From Betaproteobacteria bacterium (lineage in GTDB: Bacteria > Pseudomonadota > Gammaproteobacteria > Burkholderiales > Burkholderiaceae_D), in the NCBI GenBank assembly GCA_025356395.1, contig JANXTA010000058.1, positions 1 to 64,000 of the forward strand: a DNA stretch of 64,000 bases, read 5' to 3'. Shown here one piece after another: positions 26,329 to 35,954 of the stretch. The notes under the pieces are model-generated. The model had not been told where the DNA came from, did no database searches, and saw only the letters and a program-made list of their open reading frames with translations. How positions within the stretch are numbered: position 1 is the stretch's first letter; each line of letters begins with the position of its first letter. The translations under genes were made by a program, and so were the position numbers.

Positions 26329-27929
26329 ACGCCCGTACGATGCTCGAGACGATGCCGGCGACGCTGCGTGCGGGCGGCGGCGACGTGCCGATCACGATCC
26401 TGATCGCAGCACTCGGCGGCGAAGGCGGCGGCGTGCTGACGCAATGGATCGTCGAGGCCGCGCTGCATGCTGGCTATCCAGTGCAGAGCACGTCGATTCC
26501 CGGCGTCGCACAGCGCACCGGCGCCACAACTTATTACGTCGAGATCTTTCCGCAGCCGGCGGCCTCGCTAGGCGGTCGCCGACCAATCCTCAACCTCGCG
26601 CCGGTCGCGGGACGCATCGACCTGCTGATCGCCTCTGAGCTGCTCGAGGCCGTACGTTCCGCGCAGGCCGGCTATGTCGATCGCGAGCGCACGACGGTGA
26701 TCACGTCGACCTCGCGCGCGCTGACCAATCGCGAGAAGGGGGCGATGGGCGACGGTCGCGAGGACAACGCGCGGCTGATGGACGTGCTGCTGCAGCACAG
26801 CCGTCGTCACGTCGGCTTCGACATGAACGACGAGGCGCGTGCGGCGCGCACCGTGATCAGCGCGGTGATGTTCGGCGCGGTCGCGGGCTCGGGTCTGCTG
26901 CCTTTTGATCGCGTGTATTGCGAGGCCGCGATCCGGGCCTCGGGCAAGGGCGTCGATGCGAGCCTCGATGGCTTCGAACGCGGTTTCTCGCGAGCGTCAG
27001 CGCGGCCCGATCTGGTGGAAGCGGTTCCGATTGCGGCGCCAGCATCCACAGCCAACGCGGCTTGGCCGATCGAAGTCCGCGACATGGTCGGCCACGGCAT
27101 CGATCGGCTGGTCGACTACCAGGATCGTCGCTACGCCGATCTCTTCGTCGAGCGTCTTCGTCGCGTGCTCGCGCTCGAGGACCGCATCGATCCGTCGGGT
27201 GTCCACGGCCACGCGCTGACGCGCGAGACGGCGCGCTTCCTGGCGTTGTGGATGGCGTTCGACGACGTGGTACGGGTCGCCGACCTGAAGACGCGTTCGG
27301 CGCGTTATGCACGCATCCGCGCCGAAGTCGGCGCCCGCGACGACGAACTCGTCACCGTGCACGACTTCTTCAAGCCCCGGGTCGCCGAGGTCGCGGGCGC
27401 ATTGCCCAGCGGTCTGTCGAAGCGCGTCCTCGCGTGGGAAGCGGCACGCTCGAAGCAGGGCAAGCCGGCGCTCGCGTTCCCGTTGAAACTGCGCAGCGAC
27501 TCGCGCATCGGGTATCTCGCGTTGCGCGCGGTCGCGTCGCTGCGTCGCTGGCGGCCGTCGAGTACGCGTTATGCGAGTGAGCAGGTGGTCATCGAGCGCT
27601 GGCTCGCTGCCATCGAGCGCGTCGCGACGATCGGCTGGGCGCCGGCGCATGCGCTCGCGTTGTGTGGACGACTGATCAAGGGCTATGGCGACACGCACGC
27701 CCGCGGTCACGAGAACCTGGCCCGCGTCCTCGATACGCTGACCAGCGATGCGGCGACATCACGCTTCACGCAGGCCAGCCTGACGACGGCGCTGGATTCG
27801 GCGCGAGACGCGGCGCTGGCGGACCCGGACGGCAAGGCGCTCGACCGCGACATCGCGCGTCACGGTGCGCTGCCGCGACCGATCGTCGCGAAGCCGCTGG
27901 TATTCGTGAGGCCGAAGCGCGCCCGCTGA
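26325..27929 (+). CDS. iorB: Indolepyruvate oxidoreductase beta subunit-like, with C-terminal extension
   Basis: 534 residues from the ATG overlapping the iorA stop (ATGA). The first ~190 residues are the gamma/beta-type domain of 2-oxoacid:acceptor oxidoreductases (ILIAALGGEGGGVLTQWIVEAALHAGY, STSIPGVAQRTGATTYYVEI). Archaeal IorB is only about 200 residues, so the following ~300-residue, mainly helical region is an added domain of the type found in proteobacterial versions. With iorA it forms the oxidoreductase. The long frame that starts upstream inside iorA is not the gene start. Confidence 0.88.
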   Translation: MNARTMLETMPATLRAGGGDVPITILIAALGGEGGGVLTQWIVEAALHAGYPVQSTSIPGVAQRTGATTYYVEIFPQPAASLGGRRPILNLAPVAGRIDLLIASELLEAVRSAQAGYVDRERTTVITSTSRALTNREKGAMGDGREDNARLMDVLLQHSRRHVGFDMNDEARAARTVISAVMFGAVAGSGLLPFDRVYCEAAIRASGKGVDASLDGFERGFSRASARPDLVEAVPIAAPASTANAAWPIEVRDMVGHGIDRLVDYQDRRYADLFVERLRRVLALEDRIDPSGVHGHALTRETARFLALWMAFDDVVRVADLKTRSARYARIRAEVGARDDELVTVHDFFKPRVAEVAGALPSGLSKRVLAWEAARSKQGKPALAFPLKLRSDSRIGYLALRAVASLRRWRPSSTRYASEQVVIERWLAAIERVATIGWAPAHALALCGRLIKGYGDTHARGHENLARVLDTLTSDAATSRFTQASLTTALDSARDAALADPDGKALDRDIARHGALPRPIVAKPLVFVRPKRAR

Positions 27930-28006
27930 TTTCACAGATCGCAGAAATATCACTGCGACTCCAAAAAAGCCGCGAGGCATCTGTAGTCCAACGAGGAGGA
28001 GACATC

Positions 28007-29164
28007 ATGATCAGTCCCAGAAACATCCTGTGTTCCATGCTCGCCGGGGCGGCGATGGTCGCCAGCCACGCAGCCGAAGCGCAGATCAAGGTCGGCATCG
28101 TCGTCTCTGCCACCGGACCCGCCGCATCGCTCGGCATTCCGCAGAAGAACACCGCGGCACTGCTGCACAAGGAGATGTCGGGCCAGAAGATCGAGTACAT
28201 CGTGCTCGACGACGCGTCGGACACGACCACGGCCGTCAAGAACATCAAGAAGCTGATCGACGAGGAACATGTGGACGTCGTCATCGGACCGTCGACGACG
28301 CCGAACGCGATCGCGATGACCGACCCCGCGGTCGAGTCCGAGACGCCGGTCATCAGCATGGCTGCCGCTGCCGCTTTGATCACGCCGATGGACGCGCGCA
28401 AGCGGTGGATCTTCAAGACGCCGCAGAATGATTCGCTGATGGCGGGTGCCGTGGTCGACAGCATGGTCGCCGCCAGGATCACCACCATCGCGATCATTGC
28501 TTTGTCCGACAGCTACGGACAGAACTGGATCAACGAGGCGTCGCGTCTCGCGGCCGAGAAGAACATCAAGATCGTCGCGACCGAGTCGTACCAGCCGACC
28601 GACGCGAGCGTGACCGGCCAGGTCCTGCGCGCCATCGCCGCGAAGCCCGACGCAATCCTGATCGCGAGCCGCGGCACGCCGGCCGTGTTGCCGGCCAAGG
28701 CGCTGAAGGAGCGTGGCTACAAGGGCACGATCTATCAGACCCACGGCGTGGCCAACAACGACTTCCTGCGCGTCGGTGGCAAGGACGTCGAAGGCAGCAT
28801 CGTGCCGGTCGGCCCTGTGCTGGTCGCCAGCCAGCTGCCCGACAGCAACACCAGCAAGAAGCTCGCGCTCGAATACACGAAGCTCTACGAAGCAGCCTAC
28901 GGTCCGGGCAGCGTCGCGACCTTCGGTGCGCATCTGTGGGATGCCGGACTGCTGCTGCAGGCCGCGTTGCCGGGCGCGCTGGCGAAAGCCAAGCCGGGCA
29001 CGAAGGAATTCCGCGTGGCGTTGCGCGACTCGATCGAGAACGTGAAGAACCTGACGATCACGCAGGGTGTGATGAACATGACGGCGACGGACCACAGCGG
29101 GCTGGACCAGCGCTCGCGGGTGCTGGTGGTGGTGGACGACGGCAAGTGGAAGCTGATGCCTTGA
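28007..29164 (+). CDS. Periplasmic amino-acid-type ABC binding protein (LivK-like)
   Basis: 385 residues with a signal peptide ending near AAEAQ, then the type I periplasmic-binding fold: IKVGIVVSATGPAASLGIPQKN, VDVVIGPSTTPNAIAMTDPAV, YGQNWINEASRLAAEKNIKIV. It is a branched-chain amino acid/aromatic-acid receptor type. GAGGAGGA seven bases before the ATG is a very strong ribosome site. It follows iorB by 77 bases and may supply that enzyme's precursor substrate; no permease genes adjoin it, so it may work with the liv transporter 6 kb downstream. Confidence 0.88.
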   Translation: MISPRNILCSMLAGAAMVASHAAEAQIKVGIVVSATGPAASLGIPQKNTAALLHKEMSGQKIEYIVLDDASDTTTAVKNIKKLIDEEHVDVVIGPSTTPNAIAMTDPAVESETPVISMAAAAALITPMDARKRWIFKTPQNDSLMAGAVVDSMVAARITTIAIIALSDSYGQNWINEASRLAAEKNIKIVATESYQPTDASVTGQVLRAIAAKPDAILIASRGTPAVLPAKALKERGYKGTIYQTHGVANNDFLRVGGKDVEGSIVPVGPVLVASQLPDSNTSKKLALEYTKLYEAAYGPGSVATFGAHLWDAGLLLQAALPGALAKAKPGTKEFRVALRDSIENVKNLTITQGVMNMTATDHSGLDQRSRVLVVVDDGKWKLMP

Positions 29165-29169
29165 GCACT

Positions 29170-29306
29170 CTTTGCATCGACCCTCTCTCCTCCTTTGGGG
29201 AAGGGTCGGGCAGGGGGAGAGCGAAGCGAGCGTCGGTGGAGGCGCCTTGTTGATCGCTCGCCTTCGGCGAGCCCCCATCCCAACCTTCGCCCAGAGGGCG
29301 AAGGGG
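29170..29306. repeat. REP-like intergenic repeat with hairpins
   Basis: Between two convergent genes lies a structured, C/G-rich stretch: CCTCTCTCC...GGGGGAGAG arms, GCTCGCC-TTC-GGCGAGC, and a perfect 9-base stem CCTTCGCCC (29284-29292) / GGGCGAAGG (29296-29304). This resembles widespread proteobacterial intergenic repeat families and may also act as a bidirectional terminator. Confidence 0.5.
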
Positions 29307-29310
29307 TCTT

Positions 29311-30318
29311 TCAGCGCCGCTGTTTCAACACCTCCGCATTCACCACATTCGTCGGCGCCCCGTCGACGTAGGCCAGGATGTTCCTGAACGCCCCCGAGAA
29401 CATCGCCTCGTAGCTCGTCTTCTCCACGAAGCCGATGTGCGGCGTGCACACCACGTTCTCCATCCGCAACATCGGGTTGCCCGCCAGCGGCGGCTCGGTC
29501 TCGAACACGTCGACGGCGGCCAGGCCGGGACGTGAATTGTTGAGGGCCTTGATCAGTGCGCCCGGCGCGATCAGCTCGGCGCGACTGGTGTTGACCAGCA
29601 TCGCGGTCGGCTTCATCGCCTGCAGGTCCTCGAGCGTGACGATGCCGCGCGTGTCGTCGTTCAGGCGCAGGTGCAACGTCACGATGTCGGACTTCGCGAA
29701 GAACGCGTTGCGGTCGGTCGCGACGTCGAAGAGTTGCTCGCGCGCCATCGCAAGGGTCGGCTCGCGCCCCCAGACGAGGACGTTCATCCCGAAAGCAGTG
29801 CCATAGCCGGCCACCATGCGACCGATCTTCCCGAAGCCCCAGATACCGAGCGTCTTGCCCGACAGCAGGTCGCCGACGCCGTGGTTGAGCGGATCGTGCG
29901 AGCTCTTCAGGCCGCTCTGCTGCCACACGCCGTGCTTGAGGTTCGAGATGTACTGCGGCAGGCGACGGGACGCGGCCATCAGCAAGGCCCAGGTCAGTTC
30001 GGCGGCTGCGTGCGGCGACCCGACGCCGTCGACCACCAGGACGCCGCGCTCGGTGCAGGCGTCGAGGTCGATGTGCGAACCGGCCTTGCCGGTCTGCGCG
30101 ATCAGCTTGAGTTTCGGCAGCTTGCCGAGCAGGTCCTTGTTGATGCGCGTGCGTTCACGGATCAGGACCAGCGCCTCGGAGTCCGAGAGCCGCACGCCGA
30201 GTTGCCCGGCGCCCTTGACGGTGTTGTTGAACACCTTGACTTCATGTCCGGCGAGGAGCGAGAAGCAGTCGAGCTTCCGCACCGCATCCTGATAATCATC
30301 GAGGATCGAAATCTTCAT
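29311..30318 (-). CDS. D-2-hydroxyacid dehydrogenase (NAD-binding)
   Basis: 335 residues of the D-isomer-specific 2-hydroxyacid dehydrogenase family. The Rossmann motif is GIWGFGKIGRMVAGYG (about 155-170) with the nucleotide-binding loop WGRE; the catalytic triad is Arg in NTSRAELI, Glu in FETEPPL and His in TPHIGF. It reduces or oxidises 2-keto/2-hydroxy acids. The genomic neighbourhood of 2-oxoacid metabolism suggests a similar aryl or branched substrate, but serine-pathway or glyoxylate-type activity is equally possible. Confidence 0.88.
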   Translation of the reverse strand: MKISILDDYQDAVRKLDCFSLLAGHEVKVFNNTVKGAGQLGVRLSDSEALVLIRERTRINKDLLGKLPKLKLIAQTGKAGSHIDLDACTERGVLVVDGVGSPHAAAELTWALLMAASRRLPQYISNLKHGVWQQSGLKSSHDPLNHGVGDLLSGKTLGIWGFGKIGRMVAGYGTAFGMNVLVWGREPTLAMAREQLFDVATDRNAFFAKSDIVTLHLRLNDDTRGIVTLEDLQAMKPTAMLVNTSRAELIAPGALIKALNNSRPGLAAVDVFETEPPLAGNPMLRMENVVCTPHIGFVEKTSYEAMFSGAFRNILAYVDGAPTNVVNAEVLKQRR

Positions 30319-30660
30319 CGGTCTGGACCCGGGATTCTTGCCGATCCGGGCCCGCGTGAACGGGGTCTGCGCGAGGCCGGATCCGACGTTTCGAGGCCGC
30401 CAAGACGGGCGGAAGGCTATGGTACATTGCACGCCCCCCGAGCGACCCGACCGTCCGCGAAGCCTGAAACACAGGGCGTCGCGAGGGAGCGCAGGACAGG
30501 TTCTTGATTCTTGCCACCCCTCTTTCATGTCCCGTCCGAGGACGGGGTCGGCGCGGTTCTTGCAACACGTTCGCGACCCGGTCGGTATCGTGCGGCCGGA
30601 TTGGGTACCGGGTTCGTTATCACTCGCGGCAATCGCTCCGCGACGCGTGGGAGATCGAAG
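30319..30660. other. Divergent gap between hydroxyacid dehydrogenase and pckG
   Basis: 342 bases carrying the upstream regions of two divergent genes. I see no convincing -35/-10 pair, dyad or small gene; only the GGGAGA ribosome site just before pckG is clear. Confidence 0.4.
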
Positions 30661-32514
30661 ATGAATGCAGTGCTGTCGCCATCGGCCGGCTCGACCGCGC
30701 CTTCCTGGGTCAAGAATCAGAAGTTGATCGGCTGGGTCGACGACATCACCCGCCTGACCGAACCCGAGCAGGTGGTGTGGTGCGACGGGTCCGATGCCGA
30801 GTACGACCGGCTCTGCGCGCTGATGGTCGTGGGCGGCACGATGCGGCCCCTCAATGCCGCCAAGCGTCCCAATTCCTTCCTCGCGCTGTCGGACCCCAGC
30901 GATGTCGCGCGCGTCGAGGATCGCACCTTCATCTGCTCCGAGCAGAAGGAAGACGCTGGCCCGACCAATCACTGGATCGCGCCCGCCGAGATGCGCAACA
31001 CGCTCGACGATTTGTTCACGGGATCGATGCGCGGCCGCACGATGTATGTGGTCGCTTTCTCGATGGGCCCCCTGGGCTCGCCGATTGCGCACATCGGCGT
31101 CGAGCTGTCCGACTCGCCTTACGTCGCCGTCAACATGCAGCTGATGACCCGCATGGGGCGCGCCGTGTACGACGTGCTCGGCAGCAACGGTCACTTCGTG
31201 CCCTGCGTCCATTCGGTCGGCAAGCCACTCGGCGTCGGCGAGAAGGATGTCGCATGGCCTTGCAACGCGACCAAGTACATCGTGCACTTCCCCGAGACCC
31301 GCGAGATCTGGAGCTACGGCTCGGGCTACGGCGGCAACGCGCTGTTGGGCAAGAAGTGCTTCGCGCTGCGCATCGCCTCGACCATGGGTCGCGACGAAGG
31401 CTGGCTGGCCGAGCACATGCTAATCCTCGGCGTGGAGAACCCACAGGGCGTGAAGCACTACGTCGCCGCCGCGTTCCCGTCGGCCTGCGGCAAGACCAAC
31501 TTCGCGATGCTGATTCCGCCGAAGGGTTTCGAGGGCTGGAAGGTCACCACGATCGGCGACGACATCGCCTGGATCAAGCCGGGAAGTGACGGAAAACTTT
31601 ACGCCATCAATCCCGAAGCGGGCTATTTCGGCGTTGCGCCCGGCACCAACGAAAAAACAAATTTCAACTGCATGGCGTCGATGCGGTCTAACACCCTCTT
31701 CACCAACGTCGCGTTGACCGACGACGGCGACGTGTGGTGGGAAGGCCTGACCAAGGAAGCGCCGGCGCACCTGATCGACTGGCAGGGCAAGGACTGGACG
31801 CCGGCGATCGCCAGGGAGACCGGCGCCAAGGCCGCGCATCCCAACGCCCGTTTCACGGTGGCCGCCACGCAGAATCCCGTGCTCGATGCCGACTGGGACA
31901 ACCCGGCCGGCGTGCCGATCTCCGCATTCATCTTCGGCGGCCGTCGTTCGACGACCGTGCCGCTGGTGACCGAGGCGCGCAACTGGGTCGAAGGTGTCTA
32001 CATGGCCGCGACGATGGGCTCGGAGACGACCGCTGCCGCCGCCGGCCAGCAAGGCATCGTGCGTCGCGACCCGTTCGCGATGTTGCCGTTCTGCGGCTAC
32101 AACATGGCCGACTACTTCGGTCACTGGCTGACGCTGGGCGACAAGCTGCAGGCGTCGGGCAGCAAGCTGCCCGCGATCTTCACGGTCAACTGGTTCCGCA
32201 CGGACGCCGACGGCAAGTTCGTCTGGCCCGGCTTCGGCGAGAACATGCGTGTGCTGAAATGGATGCTCGACCGGATCGATGGCAAGGCGAACGGTGTCGA
32301 ACACATCTTCGGCGTGACGCCGCGCTACGAGGACCTGTCGTGGGACGGCGCCGACTTCACGCGGGCCCAGTTCGACACGATCACGTCGATCGACACGGCG
32401 GCGTGGCGGGCGGAGATCGAGCTGCACACCGAGCTCTTCACCAAGCTCGCGCATCACTTGCCGCAGGCGTTGTCCGAAGTGAAGGAACAGCTCGCGAATC
32501 GCCTTGCGGCCTGA
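30661..32514 (+). CDS. pckG: Phosphoenolpyruvate carboxykinase (GTP)
   Basis: 617 residues, the normal size of the GTP-dependent enzyme that converts oxaloacetate and GTP to PEP, GDP and CO2 in gluconeogenesis. The kinase loop with its conserved reactive cysteine is [12 protein letters not shown] (about residues 272-283). Also visible are [11 protein letters not shown] (metal-binding Asp), the PEP-binding region around [15 protein letters not shown], and [17 protein letters not shown]-type rather than ATP-type PckA is typical of many betaproteobacteria. GGGAGA precedes the ATG. A strong hairpin lies after the stop. Confidence 0.95.
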   Translation: MNAVLSPSAGSTAPSWVKNQKLIGWVDDITRLTEPEQVVWCDGSDAEYDRLCALMVVGGTMRPLNAAKRPNSFLALSDPSDVARVEDRTFICSEQKEDAGPTNHWIAPAEMRNTLDDLFTGSMRGRTMYVVAFSMGPLGSPIAHIGVELSDSPYVAVNMQLMTRMGRAVYDVLGSNGHFVPCVHSVGKPLGVGEKDVAWPCNATKYIVHFPETREIWSYGSGYGGNALLGKKCFALRIASTMGRDEGWLAEHMLILGVENPQGVKHYVAAAFPSACGKTNFAMLIPPKGFEGWKVTTIGDDIAWIKPGSDGKLYAINPEAGYFGVAPGTNEKTNFNCMASMRSNTLFTNVALTDDGDVWWEGLTKEAPAHLIDWQGKDWTPAIARETGAKAAHPNARFTVAATQNPVLDADWDNPAGVPISAFIFGGRRSTTVPLVTEARNWVEGVYMAATMGSETTAAAAGQQGIVRRDPFAMLPFCGYNMADYFGHWLTLGDKLQASGSKLPAIFTVNWFRTDADGKFVWPGFGENMRVLKWMLDRIDGKANGVEHIFGVTPRYEDLSWDGADFTRAQFDTITSIDTAAWRAEIELHTELFTKLAHHLPQALSEVKEQLANRLAA

Positions 32515-32536
32515 TCGAGTCGTTGATGATGATCAT

Positions 32537-32560
32537 CGAGGGGCGCTGCGGCGCCCCTCG
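32537..32560 (+). terminator. Hairpin after pckG
   Basis: A 10-base perfect stem CGAGGGGCGC / GCGCCCCTCG with loop TGCG begins 22 bases past the pckG stop. The following T run is poor (TGCTTTCC), so termination is plausible but not textbook. Confidence 0.6.
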
Positions 32561-32803
32561 TGCTTTCCGACGTCGGTATCGACTGGGCTGGCTGCCGGTG
32601 TTCAGTTCCGGTTGGCCGCTGATCTGAAGCGCCTTCGACTGGAAGGCGCTGCCGTATCGATGATCTTCTCGCGTCTTGCAACGCCCGTTCCGCACTCCCC
32701 GTCGTGGGGTCAGCTATCAACAAAACCGATGCAAACTTCGAGTCCGCTGGATGGAAGCGTCAGGCCGCTGATGCGGGATGCGGTGTTGAATCGAATTCGG
32801 TAA
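32561..32803. other. Non-coding stretch after pckG
   Basis: No gene that I can support. Base composition shifts here from the GC-rich codon use of the flanking genes to visibly AT-richer DNA. Confidence 0.4.
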
Positions 32804-33230
32804 CTCGGGTATAAGGCAAGAAAGATTCGCTTCGCCGTCAATAAGATGCAGCCTGACTTAAAGAGCTGATTAAAGATGGTGGGAGCTTGGCAATCAGCTT
32901 CATGGCACGTGCTTCCAAAGTGTCGACTCGCTACGACTTCTAAAAGATCTGACGAGTCTGTTGATCGAATCTGGTGACGTTACTTTTTTGTTCCAAGACG
33001 AGCCGAACATCAATGTCCTCACCCATCAAGATCTCTTGGTCGCCACAGGCACGACGAAAAATCTGACCGACCGCGTCAGCATGCGATGCGTGCTCCAGCA
33101 ATCAAATCCAGCGACGACGTAGTGGTCCATCAAGACGATCGATCAGGTCACTTTCGTCGTGGGTCTCCATGAAACGAAAACACGCGTCGTCGCGTGCCAT
33201 GCGCGCAAATCTAACGATCAAAGGCCACCA
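32804..33230 (+). pseudogene. Decayed gene of unknown family
   Basis: Three consecutive forward frames read like one protein. Bases 32804-32863 give LGYKARKIRFAVNKMQPDLK, the next frame continues ELIKDGGSLAISFMARAS, and from about 32923 a third frame reads SLRLLKDLTSLLIESGDVTF and onward to a single TAG at 33120, after which the same frame continues WSIKTIDQVTFVVGLHETKT. Codon use is AT-richer than neighbours and there is no start codon. The pattern (two frameshifts plus one amber) suggests a horizontally acquired gene that has broken down; I cannot name the family. Confidence 0.45.
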
Positions 33231-33536
33231 TCAGAGACTGAACAATTCATGAACGAACACGACCAACCCGCCTACCAGTGCAACTCCGAGTGCGAAACTC
33301 CAAGTCGAGAAGAATCCGCTTGGCATTGCAGCAAAAAGGAACTCTTCCGTAGACCTCGCGTCTTGATAATGGCGCCTCTGCCGAGAATTCGGATTCTTCG
33401 CCATGAACTCCCTGCGCTTCCTCTTCGCCCACTTCCACGCACCAATAAAAAATACGATCACCGGGGCCGTATAGACCACGAACGCCAAGACGAGAAATAC
33501 ACCCTCGGTAAAGATCGAGGCGAAAAGCGAATCCAT
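33231..33536 (-). CDS. Small two-helix membrane protein, unknown
   Basis: 101 residues from the ATG at 33536: an N-terminal helix (GVFLVLAFVVYTAPVIVFFI), a very basic cytosolic loop (WAKRKRREFMAKNPNSRQRR), and a C-terminal helix (FALGVALVGGLVVFV). Base composition is closer to the adjacent decayed gene than to the core genome. An 18-codon upstream extension is open but not convincing. Unknown function; real coding is probable from the clean helix-loop-helix layout. Confidence 0.45.
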   Translation of the reverse strand: MDSLFASIFTEGVFLVLAFVVYTAPVIVFFIGAWKWAKRKRREFMAKNPNSRQRRHYQDARSTEEFLFAAMPSGFFSTWSFALGVALVGGLVVFVHELFSL

Positions 33537-33677
33537 AAAAACTCGAGGTACCCGACTAGTTGCAGGCCGGACTGGAAGCAAACTCCGCACTTTGCGTTCA
33601 TTTCCGTGTATGGCGCAACGCCAGAAAATCCGCTGACGCGACGAAGCGCAGCGGTTCGAAGTGTTTTACCGAAACCC

Positions 33678-34772
33678 CTACGGCTTCAGGTCCACGTTGC
33701 CCGGCATCTCGCGCTGCACCGCATTGTTGGCCCGCACCGCGGCCACGTCGGGCAACGCGCCCGGTCCCGCGAACACATTGCCGTTGATGAGCGTCGACTG
33801 GATGCCCGGCGCAATGAACAGGAAGCGCGTTCCGTTCGGCCGCTGGCTGATGAACGTGTTGCCCTTAGCGACGAGTTCGTGCGTGCCGTCGCTGGCCAGC
33901 CCTTCCGCGCCATAGGACACCAGCGTCGGGTTCTCTGCGGCGATGCCCTTCTGAAAGATGTTGAAGGCCAGGGTGACCCGACCTCCATTCGGGAAGTCGG
34001 CTTCATAGCTCGCGCGTCCGTCGACCTCGTCGGCGAGTCGGTTGTCGCTCAGGATCGTGACCTTCGCGCGGCTCTTGAGGTTGTGGCCGACGACGGCGTG
34101 ATGCAGGTAGCTGTTGCTGACGGTGAGCTTCGCGACGTTGCCGACGTAGAGGTTGTGCGTCATGCCGTCGCCGCTGCCGTTGCGGGCGAACTCACAACGA
34201 TCGATGGTGATCTCGCTGGTCGCATTGGCGCCGGCGAGCAGGCCGTTCTGGTTGTCGTGCAGGTAGCTGTTGCGCAGCGTGAAGTTACGACCCTCCACGC
34301 GCAGCGCCGCGCCGTTGCGATCGGGTACGCGGGCCCCCGACATCTCGACGTTCTCGACCACGATGTCGTCGCCGCGGATCACCCAGATGCCCTTGCCCTG
34401 CGCGTCCTTGCCCTCGGCGCGCATGTGCGGACGCGGATCGGCGCCGACGATGCGCAGGCGGTTCGCGTTCCACAGGGCGACGTCGGCCCGGTACTCGCCG
34501 CTCGCGATCTCCACCGTGTCGCCGTCGCGCGCCACCGCGGCCGCGGCGCTCGGGGTCGTGTACTCCTCGGTCGGTCCCACGCGCAGCGTGCGCGCCGTTG
34601 CATCGAGCGAGCCCTGCGGGACCGGCAGCACCGGCACACCGGCAACGCCACCCGACGACGGAACCGGTGCCCGCATGGGCATGGACGGCAGATCACGCGC
34701 GTCAGCTCGATCGACGAAGGTCTGCGCGATCAACAGGCTGGCGGCGAGGACGAGCGTAGAAGGGCGCTTCAT
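33678..34772 (-). CDS. Exported right-handed beta-helix protein
   Basis: 364 residues with a signal peptide (LVLAASLLIAQTFVDRADA), a proline/glycine linker, and then a series of parallel beta-helix coils with N-G and D-N turns (GIWVIRGDDIVVENVEMSG, NFTLRNSYLHDNQNGLLAG, EITIDRCEFARNGSG, KLTVSNSYLHHAVVGHNLKS). This is the fold of polysaccharide lyases and hydrolases such as pectin lyase-like proteins; no catalytic cluster can be assigned by eye. Likely periplasmic or secreted and carbohydrate-acting. It stands alone. Confidence 0.82.
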   Translation of the reverse strand: MKRPSTLVLAASLLIAQTFVDRADARDLPSMPMRAPVPSSGGVAGVPVLPVPQGSLDATARTLRVGPTEEYTTPSAAAAVARDGDTVEIASGEYRADVALWNANRLRIVGADPRPHMRAEGKDAQGKGIWVIRGDDIVVENVEMSGARVPDRNGAALRVEGRNFTLRNSYLHDNQNGLLAGANATSEITIDRCEFARNGSGDGMTHNLYVGNVAKLTVSNSYLHHAVVGHNLKSRAKVTILSDNRLADEVDGRASYEADFPNGGRVTLAFNIFQKGIAAENPTLVSYGAEGLASDGTHELVAKGNTFISQRPNGTRFLFIAPGIQSTLINGNVFAGPGALPDVAAVRANNAVQREMPGNVDLKP

Positions 34773-35144
34773 GCGGAGTCGCTCCAGAACTCGGGACGGT
34801 CGAACGGACTTCGACCGCGATGCGAAAGTATCGCGCAGTCAGCGAAGCCAGCGGCAATCGCGCGCACATCATCTCCGCGGGAGCACGCCTGCAATCAGGG
34901 TTTGCGCGCATCGAGACGCCGCATGAACCCTGCTACGCTGCCCTCGCACGATCACACGGCTTCATCGATCCTTCGTTGCGCTTCCGCGCAATTTTTATTT
35001 GAAGCCCGCGACAGAATCGTGCTTCACCCTGTTGTTCACCCACACGCCAGCGTCTTCATCACCGCCCATGGTCCTGCCATCGCATGTCGCATTCGATTCG
35101 AACGCGCGCGGACCTGACGATGGGTCGGCCGCCAGGACCTCATC
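34773..35144. other. Divergent gap before livG
   Basis: 372 bases between the divergent beta-helix gene and livG. Short open frames here have no family features. I see no hairpin or dyad that I can defend; the promoter for the liv operon should be in this interval. Confidence 0.4.
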
Positions 35145-35954
35145 GTGCTGAGCCCTTTTGCGGAGGGCGGCGCGTCGAGTAACACAGGCAGCGTCATCAT
35201 CGAGACGCGCGGGCTTCGCAAGGAGTTCAAGGGCTTCGTCGCGGTCAACGACGTGTCGGTGTCGGTCAAGCGCGGCGAGATCCACGCGCTGATCGGACCC
35301 AACGGCGCGGGCAAGACCACCTTCTTCAACCTGCTCACCAAGTTCCTGCCGCCGACGGCGGGCCAGATCATCTTCAACGGCGAGGACATCACCGCCGAGA
35401 AGCCGGCCCAGACGGCACGGCGGGGCATCGTGCGTTCGTTTCAGATCTCAGCCGTGTTCCCGCACATGACGGTGATGGAGAACGTGCGTGTCGCGCTGCA
35501 GAGGAACCTCGGCACGTCGTTCTATTTCTGGAAGCCCGAGAGCTCGCTGTCGCTGCTCAACGATCGCGCGCTGCAGCTGCTGGCCGAGGTCGGCCTCGAG
35601 GACTACGCCGACACGGCAACGGTGGAATTGCCCTACGGTCGCAAGCGCGCGCTCGAGATCGCGACGACGCTGGCGCTCGAGCCCGAGCTGATGCTGCTCG
35701 ACGAGCCCACGCAGGGCATGGGCCATGAGGACGTCGGTCGCGTAACCGAGCTGATCCGCAAGGTTTCGGCCAACCGCACCATCCTGATGGTCGAACACAA
35801 CATGAGCGTGGTCTCGTCGATTGCCGACACGATCACCGTGCTCGCGCGCGGCGCGGTGCTGGCCGAAGGGCCCTATGCGGTGGTCTCGAAGCATCCGAAG
35901 GTGGTCGAGGCCTACATGGGTACGGCCGACGCGGCGTCGCAGGGGGCGCATTGA
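35145..35954 (+). CDS. livG: Branched-chain amino acid-type ABC transporter ATPase, LivG
   Basis: 269 residues starting with GTG. Walker A GPNGAGKTT (residues 51-59), the LivG-type signature region LPYGRKRALEIATTLAL, Walker B LMLLDEPTQGM, and the H-loop MVEHNM. The last ~30 residues carry the LivG-like tail that controls coupling to the permease. It energises uptake together with LivF, LivH and LivM. The gene order livG-livF-livK-livH-livM, with the receptor in the middle, is tight; livG overlaps livF by four bases. Confidence 0.92.
   Translation: MLSPFAEGGASSNTGSVIIETRGLRKEFKGFVAVNDVSVSVKRGEIHALIGPNGAGKTTFFNLLTKFLPPTAGQIIFNGEDITAEKPAQTARRGIVRSFQISAVFPHMTVMENVRVALQRNLGTSFYFWKPESSLSLLNDRALQLLAEVGLEDYADTATVELPYGRKRALEIATTLALEPELMLLDEPTQGMGHEDVGRVTELIRKVSANRTILMVEHNMSVVSSIADTITVLARGAVLAEGPYAVVSKHPKVVEAYMGTADAASQGAH

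Noticed and set aside
33159-35117. Long forward frame over the beta-helix gene
   Set aside because: It is the antisense shadow of a signal-peptide-bearing beta-helix protein; only its first ~25 codons overlap the decayed gene and are treated there.
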